Part shown: in pieces, positions 1 to 6,409 of the stretch | Layout of the letters: the number at the start of each line of letters is the position of its first letter | Position numbering within the stretch: position 1 is the stretch's first letter | Translations under genes and position numbers: made by a program | The notes under the pieces: generated by a model | Told to the model about the DNA's origin: nothing | The model's input: the letters and a program-made list of their open reading frames with translations, nothing else | The model's database searches: none | From: Paracoccaceae bacterium | GTDB lineage: Bacteria; Pseudomonadota; Alphaproteobacteria; Rhodobacterales; Rhodobacteraceae | DNA: 16,235 bases | Direction of reading: 5' to 3' | Assembly (NCBI GenBank): GCA_002400675.1 | Contig: NVQY01000153.1 | Location: 1 to 16,235, forward strand

Positions 1-2642
1 ACCGGGCCTGTTTGCGCGCCAGCGAGGCCGCCGTGGTGCTGGCCAATTACATTCGCCTGCTGGGCTGGGACGCCAAGGCGCATACCGCCACCAGTAGCGA
101 TGTGGACCTGAACCAGCTGACCGTTGCCGCCGGTCTGGCAACGGTAGAGGGTGGGCGTCTGGTCAACCCCTATCTGGGCGACCGGTTTGGTATGGCGGTG
201 GTCACCACCACCTATGACATGAGCCTTGATGCCCCACTGGTGCCGCTGGCGGATCAGCCGTGGCTACGCACCAAAGGCCCGGCCTGGTGGCTGGGGGCCG
301 GGTTTGCCAAATCGGCGTTCAACCTTGATCCCTATGCCCGGCGCGATTTTGTCGATGGCCCGCATCCGTTCGAGACCCTGAAACGGGTAGCGATCCCCAC
401 CACCCATATCGACGAGGCACATGTGGCCCGCGTCCCCAAGCGTGCCGATCTGTTTGCCCGCGCGCAATTTGGCGACATGGGCAAAAAGCTACAGGATGGC
501 GCAAAAGGCGGGCATTATGTGCGCAAGGCGGCACCCTCGACCGCGCAACGGCGCATGTTGGGCGCGTTGGTCCTGTTGCAGGACGGTGAGTCGGCAGAAG
601 GGCCAAGGCCCGACGACCCCGCCCGCAATGCCGCCAACATCAAGGCCGCCAGCTATTTCCTGGGCATTGATGCGGTAGGTCTGTCGCGCTGTCCGGACTG
701 GACCTGGTATTCCCATGACGCCACCGGCGCGCCGATCGACCCACCGCATGATCAGGCGATTTCGATGATCATTGATCAGGGCTATGAAACCATGGAAGGC
801 TCAAGCGGCGATGACTGGATCGCCGTGGCCCAATCCATGCGCGCCTATCTGCGGTTCTCGCTGCTGGGCGGTGTCATCGCTCAACAGATCCGCAACCTTG
901 GCTACAAGGCCAAGGCGCATTCGGTGATGGACGGAGAAGTCCTTCAGCCGCCCTTGTTGCTGCTTAGCGGGCTGGGCGAAGTCAGCCGCATTGGCGAAGT
1001 GATCCTGAACCCGTTCCTTGGGCCGCGCCTGAAATCGGGAGTGGTGACCACGGACATGCCGATGACCCATGACAAGCCGATAGACTTCGGGCTTCAGACG
1101 TTTTGCGAGTCGTGCAACAAATGCGCGCGCGAATGCCCGTCGGGGGCGATTACTGCCGGGCCGAAACTGATGTTCAACGGCTATGAAATCTGGAAATCCG
1201 ACAGCCAGAAATGCGCCACCTACCGGATCACCACCACCGGCGGGGCGATGTGCGGGCGCTGTATGAAGACCTGTCCCTGGAACCTCGAAGGCCTGTTCGC
1301 AGAAAAACCCTTCCGCTGGGCGGCGATGAACCTGCCCAAAACCGCCCCGGCGCTGGCGCGGCTGGATGATATGGTGGACAACGGCACGCTGAACCCGGTC
1401 AAGAAATGGTGGTGGGATCTGGAATTGGGTAGCGACGGCGGCTATCATCCGACCTCTCACGCCGTGAACCAACGCGGCCTGCAAAAGGGGTTGGACCTGT
1501 CCTACGCGGACCAAACGCTTGCGGTTTACCCGGCCCCGCTGGCCCCGCACCCGTACCCGTATCCGTTCCCGATGGACCGCGAGGCGGGGATCGAGGCCTA
1601 TCAGGCGATGATAACGGCCGAGGAATACAAAGCCCGCCGGGCGCGCGGGGAAACCGGCGAGTGGGACCACACGTATACCAGCGATGGGCAAAGCCCGGTG
1701 TTGCGGGTTGAAATCTCTAAAGCCGAACAGATGACCGACGGTGTGACTAAATACGAGTTCCGGGCGCTGGATGGCGCGGACCTGCCAGCGTGGCAGGCGG
1801 GGGCGCATCTGGATATTGTGGTCGCGCCGGAGTTTCTGCGGCAGTATTCCATGTCCGGCGATCCGGGCGATCGTTCCACCTATCAGATCGGCGTTTTGCG
1901 CGAAGATCACGGGCGCGGCGGGTCGGCCCTGTTGCACCGGATATTCAATGAGGGGCGCAAGGTGTTCATCTCGCGCCCGATCAACCATTTCCCGCTGGAT
2001 GAAACCGCGACGCGCAGCCTGTTGATGGGTGGCGGTATCGGCATCACACCGATGATCGCCATGGCACACCGTTTGCACGCGCTGGGGGCCGAGTTTGAGG
2101 TGCATTATTCCATTTCCGGGCGCGACTCTGCCGGGTATCTGGACGATCTTATGGCCGCGCCTTGGCGCGACCGGCTACATCTGCATGTCTCAGACGAAGG
2201 TACGCGCGCCGATCTGGACCGACTTTTGTCGGGGTATCAACCGGGCTGGCATGTGTACACCTGTGGGCCGGATCGTTTCATGACTGGCGTGATCGAGGCG
2301 GCAGAGCGTCAGGGTTTCCCCGAAGAGGCCCGCCATCTTGAATATTTCTCGGTTCCCGATCTGCCCGAGTATGAAAACCACGACTTTACGCTTGAACTAT
2401 CGGATGGGCGTTCGTTTCTGGTGCCCGCAGAACAAAGCGCGACGGACGTTCTGGCGCGAAACGGCGTTCAGGTGGACGTCAAATGTTCCGACGGGATTTG
2501 CGGCGTCTGCAAATGCACGCTGATCTCCGGCGACGTAGAGCACCGGGATTTTGTCCTGTCCAATGCGCAGCGCACAAGCAACATCATCCTGTGCCAATCC
2601 CGCGCGGCCAAGCCGGGTGGGGTCATCAAGGTCGATCTATAG
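1..2642 (+). CDS. rdhA: Self-sufficient (catabolic-type) reductive dehalogenase fused to flavin/[2Fe-2S] reductase, 5' partial
   Basis: Cobalamin- and Fe-S-dependent reductive dehalogenase, expected to remove halogen from organohalides in the cytoplasm using NAD(P)H. The frame is open to the left edge (first whole codon at base 3), so the start is off-window; the TTG at 12 is not a credible start. Residues are numbered from base 12. The dehalogenase Fe-S motifs are CxxCxxCxxxCP (C365, C368, C371, C375) and C401 with C414xxC417xxxC421P, binding two [4Fe-4S] clusters. The C-terminal part resembles phthalate dioxygenase reductase: flavin motif RQYS at 610-613, nucleotide-binding GGGIGITP at 673-680, CGPDRF at 751-756, and a plant-type [2Fe-2S] site C825-x4-C830-x2-C833 with C861. 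Residues 8-78 and 287-357 are a diverged internal duplication (shared IRxLG, AKAH, NPxLG, VVTT). This architecture is known from BhbA and related catabolic RdhA proteins. No rdhB-like membrane anchor gene follows. The halogenated substrate cannot be read from the sequence. Confidence 0.9.
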   Translation, partial: RACLRASEAAVVLANYIRLLGWDAKAHTATSSDVDLNQLTVAAGLATVEGGRLVNPYLGDRFGMAVVTTTYDMSLDAPLVPLADQPWLRTKGPAWWLGAGFAKSAFNLDPYARRDFVDGPHPFETLKRVAIPTTHIDEAHVARVPKRADLFARAQFGDMGKKLQDGAKGGHYVRKAAPSTAQRRMLGALVLLQDGESAEGPRPDDPARNAANIKAASYFLGIDAVGLSRCPDWTWYSHDATGAPIDPPHDQAISMIIDQGYETMEGSSGDDWIAVAQSMRAYLRFSLLGGVIAQQIRNLGYKAKAHSVMDGEVLQPPLLLLSGLGEVSRIGEVILNPFLGPRLKSGVVTTDMPMTHDKPIDFGLQTFCESCNKCARECPSGAITAGPKLMFNGYEIWKSDSQKCATYRITTTGGAMCGRCMKTCPWNLEGLFAEKPFRWAAMNLPKTAPALARLDDMVDNGTLNPVKKWWWDLELGSDGGYHPTSHAVNQRGLQKGLDLSYADQTLAVYPAPLAPHPYPYPFPMDREAGIEAYQAMITAEEYKARRARGETGEWDHTYTSDGQSPVLRVEISKAEQMTDGVTKYEFRALDGADLPAWQAGAHLDIVVAPEFLRQYSMSGDPGDRSTYQIGVLREDHGRGGSALLHRIFNEGRKVFISRPINHFPLDETATRSLLMGGGIGITPMIAMAHRLHALGAEFEVHYSISGRDSAGYLDDLMAAPWRDRLHLHVSDEGTRADLDRLLSGYQPGWHVYTCGPDRFMTGVIEAAERQGFPEEARHLEYFSVPDLPEYENHDFTLELSDGRSFLVPAEQSATDVLARNGVQVDVKCSDGICGVCKCTLISGDVEHRDFVLSNAQRTSNIILCQSRAAKPGGVIKVDL

Positions 2643-2665
2643 GCGCGCGGATTACCCGGTTGCGA

Positions 2666-3283
2666 TCAGTCGGCAAACGGATCCTTGCTCTTGTTTTTGC
2701 TATTGCCCGAGGTCGCGAACGGGTCCGACCCCTGCGATGCGCCCAATGCGTCGAAATAGGACCGCTGGCAGGTGATCACCTCGTCAAAGGCGCGTCTGGA
2801 TCCGCGCAAGGTATAGCGCCCCAACTCAGAGCCCTGGAAATTCCAGACCATCCTTGTTTCGCGCTGAAACTCGTCGATGAACAGATCGGCCTCGTCGCTG
2901 CTGGCGTCGATCATGATGTTCAGCCCCGGATACCCATCCGTCTGGATGCCGTCCATTTCCAGCGTCCAGGGTGTTTCATTGCCAAAGTTCAGCGTCACCG
3001 AATATTGTTTGCCGTCCTGAATCGACCCCCAGCGTTGATCAAGAAGTGTGACATCCAGTGCCAACACATTGTCGGTGTTGTCGAACCCGATGAAAAATGC
3101 GGTGTCCTCTTCGAACAGGGCGAAGGCCTGACAGCCCTCTGAATTGGGATAAAATGAGATGTCCCAGCCGCCAACCGTTTTCCAGTCAATCGTCTGTGCG
3201 ACAGCGCCATTGACGTTGAGAGCAAGAAAACCGGCTGCCAAAGTGGACAAAAGGACGTTTGAAATCTGTGTTCGACGTGCCAT
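2666..3283 (-). CDS. Exported protein of unknown function with C-terminal DPFA repeats
   Basis: A 205-residue protein I do not recognise as a named family. It has a clear Sec signal peptide: basic MARR, a hydrophobic stretch at about 9-22, and a likely signal-peptidase site after A27-V28-A29, giving a mature protein starting Q30-T-I-D-W. The mature part has only two cysteines (C51 and C172), which could form a periplasmic disulfide, and is rich in aromatic and acidic residues. The tail is polar and low in complexity and carries DPFA twice (187-190 and 201-204), separated by Ser/Asn/Lys. The start at 3283 is chosen because an AGGAGG box ends 5 bases upstream and the signal peptide begins there; the frame is open for 121 more codons upstream but that stretch looks non-coding. 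The gene converges on rdhA with only 23 bases between the stops and has its own candidate promoter, so a shared role with rdhA is unproven. Confidence 0.8.
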   Translation of the reverse strand: MARRTQISNVLLSTLAAGFLALNVNGAVAQTIDWKTVGGWDISFYPNSEGCQAFALFEEDTAFFIGFDNTDNVLALDVTLLDQRWGSIQDGKQYSVTLNFGNETPWTLEMDGIQTDGYPGLNIMIDASSDEADLFIDEFQRETRMVWNFQGSELGRYTLRGSRRAFDEVITCQRSYFDALGASQGSDPFATSGNSKNKSKDPFAD

Positions 3284-3311
3284 TTGCACCTCCTGATAAA
3301 ATGTTGCCATG

Positions 3312-3339
3312 ACTATAAGGGGTTTTTTGTGCCTGCCAA
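3312..3339 (-). promoter_or_regulatory. Candidate sigma70-like promoter for the exported-protein gene
   Basis: Read on the minus strand, TTGGCA (3339-3334) is followed after 16 bases by TATAGT (3317-3312). Both are close to the -35 and -10 consensus hexamers. Transcription would start near 3305, giving a leader of about 22 bases that includes the AGGAGG ribosome-binding site (3294-3289) before the ATG at 3283. This is a motif match by eye, not a mapped start. Confidence 0.45.
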
Positions 3340-3447
3340 CCGTTGCGGTGGGTATGGCCCGGTTTTGTGACGGAAAATCGACCACATCACCGGGTGGGTG
3401 GCGCGTGGGTCGCTTGTGGGCGGAGCGTACCTGAACCCGCGCGCCAT

Positions 3448-3461
3448 TTGATCTGGCGCAA
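3448..3461 (+). promoter_or_regulatory. Candidate Fnr/NNR-family binding site upstream of nnrS
   Basis: TTGATCTGGCGCAA keeps a perfect left half-site (TTGAT) and the TTG...CAA outer bases of the Fnr-family palindrome, with a degenerate right half (CGCAA against ATCAA), so 8 of 10 bases match. Its centre at 3454.5 would be at -41.5 for a transcript starting near 3496, 26 bases upstream of the nnrS ATG. An A/T-rich stretch (about 3483-3488) lies where the -10 element would be. This spacing is what class II activation by Fnr, NNR or Dnr proteins needs. NnrS genes are known NO-regulator targets in related bacteria; assignment to a particular regulator is inference. Confidence 0.5.
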
Positions 3462-3521
3462 TGACGGGGTGGTCGGCAGGGTCTAAATCGCGTACCTGAT
3501 GGAAAAGCTAAGGATAATCTG

Positions 3522-4730
3522 ATGAGCAATTTCGCAAAGGACGCGAAAGAGCGGCCCGCGGCGCGTGGCGTCAGCCTTGCCGCCTTTATGTCGCTGGGGT
3601 TCCGGCCCTTTTTCCTGGGGGCGGCGGTGTTTGCCATTGTCGCCATTTCGCTTTGGGTGGTGTCCTTGCGTGGCGGGGATCTGATCGCGCCGGGTTATGG
3701 CATGGCGTCGTGGCACATGCACGAGATGTTGTATGGCTACGGCCCGGCGGTTCTTAGCGGATTTTTGTTGACGGCGGTGCCCAATTGGACCGGGCGAAAA
3801 CCGTTGAAAGGAACCGGGCTGGCGCTGCTGTTCGGGTTGTGGCTGGCGGGGCGCATTGTGATGATGGCTCCGGTGCCGACGGCCGTTATGGTGGTGGTGG
3901 ACGTCGCGTTCCTGCCGGTGATCGCGCTGGTCATGTTGCGCGAAATCGCGGCGGCCGGGAACTGGCGGAACCTGATGGTGCTGGGGCCGATTGGCCTGTT
4001 CGCGCTGGCCAACGGGGTTTTCCATTTCGAGGTTCTGCGCGACGGCGTTGCGGATTACGGCGTTCGTCTTGGATTAAGTGCGCTGATCTTTCTGGTGATG
4101 TTGATCGGCGGGCGGATTATTCCGGCCTTTACCCGCAACTGGCTGGTAAACCGGGGATCGGACCTGCGCCCGGTTGCATTCAACCGCTTCGACGGGGTCA
4201 CTTTGATCGTTACCGTGGTGGCGCTGCTGTTGTGGGTCGGGATGCCGGTTGGCCCTGTCACGGCGCTGGCGCTGGGGGCAGGCGCGGTCCTGCATGTGGT
4301 GCGCCTGTCGCGCTGGAGAGGTCTGGCGGCGTTGCCGGAACCTCTGTTGTTTGTGCTGCATGCGGCTTACGCGGTTATTCCCGTTGGCATGGTCGCGCTG
4401 GCGCTGGGGGCCGGGTTGGATGACTGGGCGGCGCAGGTTGCCGGCATTCACCTGCTGGGAATCGGAGCGATTGGCGGCATGACCATGGCGGTAATGATCC
4501 GGGCCAGCCTTGGCCACACAGGGAGTGCGCTGAAGGCCGACATGGCGATGAAAGCCGGGTTGGCGTGCCTGTTTGCCGCCGCCGCGATCCGCGCAGGGGC
4601 GGGATTTGCCGATGATGCGACCATGTGGATCGACCTGTCGGCAGGCCTGTGGGTGACGGGGTTCGCCATGTTCGTGCTGCGGATCGGCCCGAGCCTGTTG
4701 AAACCGCGACCCGGTGCCGGTCAGGGATGA
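3522..4730 (+). CDS. nnrS: NnrS family membrane protein (NO response)
   Basis: Polytopic inner-membrane protein of the NnrS family. Studied members contain haem and copper and protect cells against nitric oxide stress, and they are co-regulated with nitrite and NO reductases. The 402-residue length is usual, and most of the protein is hydrophobic, consistent with about 12 membrane spans. Family-typical stretches include LGFRPFFLGAA near residues 25-35, WHMHEMLYGYGPAVLSGF near 64-81 (with H65 and H67 as possible metal ligands), AVPNWTGR near 85-92, GGRIIPAFTRNW in the middle and MIRASLGHTG in the C-terminal third. An AAGGA box (3510-3514) lies 7 bases before the ATG. The stop overlaps the nnrU start in an ATGA, so the two are translationally coupled. 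A candidate Fnr/NNR site lies upstream. No nitrite or NO reductase gene is visible in the window. Confidence 0.92.
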   Translation: MSNFAKDAKERPAARGVSLAAFMSLGFRPFFLGAAVFAIVAISLWVVSLRGGDLIAPGYGMASWHMHEMLYGYGPAVLSGFLLTAVPNWTGRKPLKGTGLALLFGLWLAGRIVMMAPVPTAVMVVVDVAFLPVIALVMLREIAAAGNWRNLMVLGPIGLFALANGVFHFEVLRDGVADYGVRLGLSALIFLVMLIGGRIIPAFTRNWLVNRGSDLRPVAFNRFDGVTLIVTVVALLLWVGMPVGPVTALALGAGAVLHVVRLSRWRGLAALPEPLLFVLHAAYAVIPVGMVALALGAGLDDWAAQVAGIHLLGIGAIGGMTMAVMIRASLGHTGSALKADMAMKAGLACLFAAAAIRAGAGFADDATMWIDLSAGLWVTGFAMFVLRIGPSLLKPRPGAGQG

Positions 4731-5386
4731 ACGGCTGGGGCGAATTCACCGCGGCGCTGACCCTGTTTCTGCTAAGTCACGTCTTTCCGGTGCGGCCGCC
4801 GCTGCGGCCATGGCTGGTGCGGGTGTTGGGGTTGCGCGGCTATATCGTCGGGTATTCTACGGTTTCAATTGCGTTGCTGATCTGGCTGATCGTGGCGGCG
4901 TCGCGCGCGCCTTATGTCGAAGTGATCCCCCCGCTTGAGGTGTTCCGCTGGGCCCCGATGGTGGCGATGCCGGTGGCAATCCTGCTGGCGGTGCAGGGGC
5001 TGAGCATTGCCAACCCGTTGTCCTTTGGCGGCATGGGCAAACGTCCCTTTGACCCGGACCACCCCGGCATTCTGGCCCTGACCCGCCATCCGTTGCTACT
5101 GGCGATTGCCCTTTGGGCGGGGGCGCATCTGCTGGCCAACGGCGATTTGGCGCATGTGGTGTTGTTTGGCCTGTTTGGGGCCTTTGCGGTTCTCAGCATG
5201 GGCCTGATTGATCGGCGCAAGAAACGACTGCTGGGGGCCGAATGGCAGGAACTGGCGAAAAACACCGCCCTGTTGTCATGGCGCGGAGCCATGCCCGGCC
5301 TGTGGGTCGGGGTGGCCAGCGTCGCCTTGTTTCTGGGTCTGCTGGCGTTGCATGCGCCGGTTATCGGTGTGTCGCCGTTGCCATGA
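4727..5386 (+). CDS. nnrU: NnrU family membrane protein
   Basis: A 219-residue integral membrane protein of the NnrU family, required for or associated with nitrite and NO reduction in denitrifying alphaproteobacteria; the biochemical role is not established. The C-terminal half holds the recognisable block DPDHPGILALTRHP followed by LLAIALWAGAHLLANGDLA (about residues 105-137), the pattern shared by NnrU proteins and resembling the isoprenylcysteine-methyltransferase-like membrane fold. About six to seven hydrophobic spans are apparent. I start it at 4727, where its ATG overlaps the nnrS stop (ATGA); the frame extends 34 codons upstream inside nnrS, but that part does not resemble the family. 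It forms a two-gene unit with nnrS and converges on the narR-like gene, with 25 bases between stops. Confidence 0.88.
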   Translation: MNGWGEFTAALTLFLLSHVFPVRPPLRPWLVRVLGLRGYIVGYSTVSIALLIWLIVAASRAPYVEVIPPLEVFRWAPMVAMPVAILLAVQGLSIANPLSFGGMGKRPFDPDHPGILALTRHPLLLAIALWAGAHLLANGDLAHVVLFGLFGAFAVLSMGLIDRRKKRLLGAEWQELAKNTALLSWRGAMPGLWVGVASVALFLGLLALHAPVIGVSPLP

Positions 5387-5401
5387 AATTTCAGGCAGGG
5401 G

Positions 5402-5420
5402 GCAACCGGCGTCAGGTTGC
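5402..5420. terminator. Weak inverted repeat between nnrU and narR-like gene (possible bidirectional terminator)
   Basis: GCAACC (5402-5407) and GGTTGC (5415-5420) can pair across a 7-base loop. The repeat spans the stop codon of the narR-like gene. There is no T-tract on either strand, so termination function is uncertain. A separate 10-base perfect palindrome, TGAAATTTCA, covers the nnrU stop (5384-5393). Confidence 0.25.
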
Positions 5421-6110
5421 GTAATCGTCGATCAGGGGGCTGGGTTTGGCCAGCGTTTGCAGCGCCTCCATGTCGGTTATCGTTACCTGTGTGCCGTCGA
5501 TGTGAACACCATATGGGCGCAGCGATTTGATCGCCCGCGACAGGTTTTCCGGCGTCATTCCCAGAAACGATGCAAGACGGCGTTTTTCGATCGCCAGTTC
5601 GAACACATGGGCACCCTCTGCGCGCAAGTGGCTGCGGATCAGGTAATTCGCCAGCCGCTCCAACGAACTGCGCAGCTTCAGGTTCTTGGTGTCCTTGACG
5701 ACGGAACGATAGCAATTTGCCAATTCCCGCACGACGGCACGGGCAAAGTTGTGATCCTTGTCAAAGATTTCGCGCACGTCCAACGAAGGCAACAGGACAA
5801 CACGGGATTTTTCCGTGGTGCGCGCCGACATCAGATAGGGGCCATCCTTGATCGTCGCCGCCAGAATAAAGCTGGAAACCGGGCGCACCGTGGCCATCGA
5901 CGTCTCGTGCCGGTTCCAGATGCAATACAGCTCAACACTGCCCGAGATGACCACATGCAGAAAATCGGCCGGGTCGCCTTCGGTGATCAGGTCCACCTGT
6001 GGCGGAAACGTCTGAACGTAGGCTGCGCGAACCAGATCCTGAAAATACGCCTCGGACATGCCAGAGAACAAATCCAACTCGCGAATTTCGGGTACGTCGT
6101 CGGCGCGCAT
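5412..6110 (-). CDS. narR: Crp/Fnr-family transcriptional regulator, NarR-like (no Fe-S cysteines)
   Basis: A 232-residue Crp/Fnr regulator: N-terminal cyclic-nucleotide-binding-type beta roll (about 14-110, with the family-typical ITEGDPADFLHVVISGSVEL at 42-61), a long dimerisation helix (about 115-160), and a C-terminal winged helix-turn-helix (about 172-215). The recognition helix has E188-x2-S191-R192, the Fnr-type contact set for TTGA half-sites. Only two cysteines exist (C63 and C133) and no N-terminal cysteine cluster, so it cannot hold an Fnr-type [4Fe-4S] oxygen sensor. Paracoccus NarR is of this type, lies divergent to narKGHJI, and activates it in response to nitrate/nitrite; the same position and orientation here support the symbol. 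An NNR/Dnr-type NO sensor is the alternative, given adjacent nnrS-nnrU. The start at 6110 is supported by AAAGGAGGA (6125-6117) 6 bases upstream; the frame stays open beyond it but the family homology does not. Confidence 0.82.
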   Translation of the reverse strand: MRADDVPEIRELDLFSGMSEAYFQDLVRAAYVQTFPPQVDLITEGDPADFLHVVISGSVELYCIWNRHETSMATVRPVSSFILAATIKDGPYLMSARTTEKSRVVLLPSLDVREIFDKDHNFARAVVRELANCYRSVVKDTKNLKLRSSLERLANYLIRSHLRAEGAHVFELAIEKRRLASFLGMTPENLSRAIKSLRPYGVHIDGTQVTITDMEALQTLAKPSPLIDDYAT

Positions 6111-6150
6111 GGGGCGTCCTCCTTTGTGCGGGGTCTTCAATGGCCCGGTC

Positions 6151-6168
6151 ACTTGATATTTGTCAAGT
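6151..6168. promoter_or_regulatory. Perfect Fnr-family palindrome close to narR start
   Basis: ACTTGATATTTGTCAAGT contains 6-base perfect inverted arms (ACTTGA/TCAAGT) around a 6-base spacer. The core TTGAT-N4-GTCAA matches the Fnr-family consensus at 9 of 10 positions. The centre (6159.5) is about 49 bases from the narR ATG. A class II start 41.5 bases downstream on the minus strand would fall inside the narR ribosome-binding site, so simple class II activation of narR does not fit. On the minus strand the site includes a TTGACA hexamer. Repression or autoregulation of narR, or upstream assistance to narK, fits better (inference). Confidence 0.6.
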
Positions 6169-6266
6169 GCCCACATGAAATATGCAACGAAACGCCTTGC
6201 AGAAACATTCCGCAGTGCAGCGATTATGTGCATTGGCGGATTATTTCGAGGCGAACCCTTGAAATC

Positions 6267-6280
6267 GTGATCCAGATCAA
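6267..6280 (+). promoter_or_regulatory. Candidate Fnr/NarR box driving narK1-narK2-narGHJI
   Basis: GTGATCCAGATCAA matches TTGAT-N4-ATCAA at 9 of 10 positions, with a perfect right half. Its centre at 6273.5 would be at -41.5 for a transcript starting near 6315, and an A/T-rich stretch (ATTAAC, 6301-6306) sits close to the expected -10 position. That would leave a leader of about 95 bases before narK1. The site is the better placed of the two palindromes in this intergenic region for activating the nar operon by Fnr and/or the NarR-like protein. Confidence 0.6.
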
Positions 6281-6409
6281 GTTGCCGGCGCGCCTCGCCA
6301 ATTAACCCCTGCGCAGGACACCTGACACCGTTGGCGGGGAAACGCGAAAAACTGCGGATCCCTTGGCTGATGCCCAGCAAGCCGACTGTCATTCTGAGGA
6401 GAACTGAAC

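Noticed and set aside
12..14. TTG as the start of the dehalogenase
   Set aside because: The frame is open and dehalogenase-like right to the window edge, no ribosome-binding site precedes it, and the duplicated domain starts almost at once. The gene is 5' truncated by the window.
801..2105. Long minus-strand open frame (434 codons) inside rdhA
   Set aside because: It lies entirely opposite a strongly recognisable gene. Its translation is rich in Arg/His/Gln/Pro, typical of an antisense frame in high-G+C DNA, and it has no domain motif.
3284..3646. N-terminal extension of the exported-protein frame
   Set aside because: It would overlap the nnrS start on the other strand, is basic and low in complexity, and would bury the signal peptide. 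The AGGAGG-ATG at 3283 is a much better start.
5208..6305. Plus-strand 365-codon open frame opposite narR
   Set aside because: It is antisense to the well-supported Crp/Fnr gene, runs through the regulatory region, and has no recognisable motif or ribosome-binding site.
6296..6336. CGCCAA ... TTGGCG inverted repeat in the narK leader
   Set aside because: Only six bases per arm with a 29-base spacer; chance is likely in this composition.
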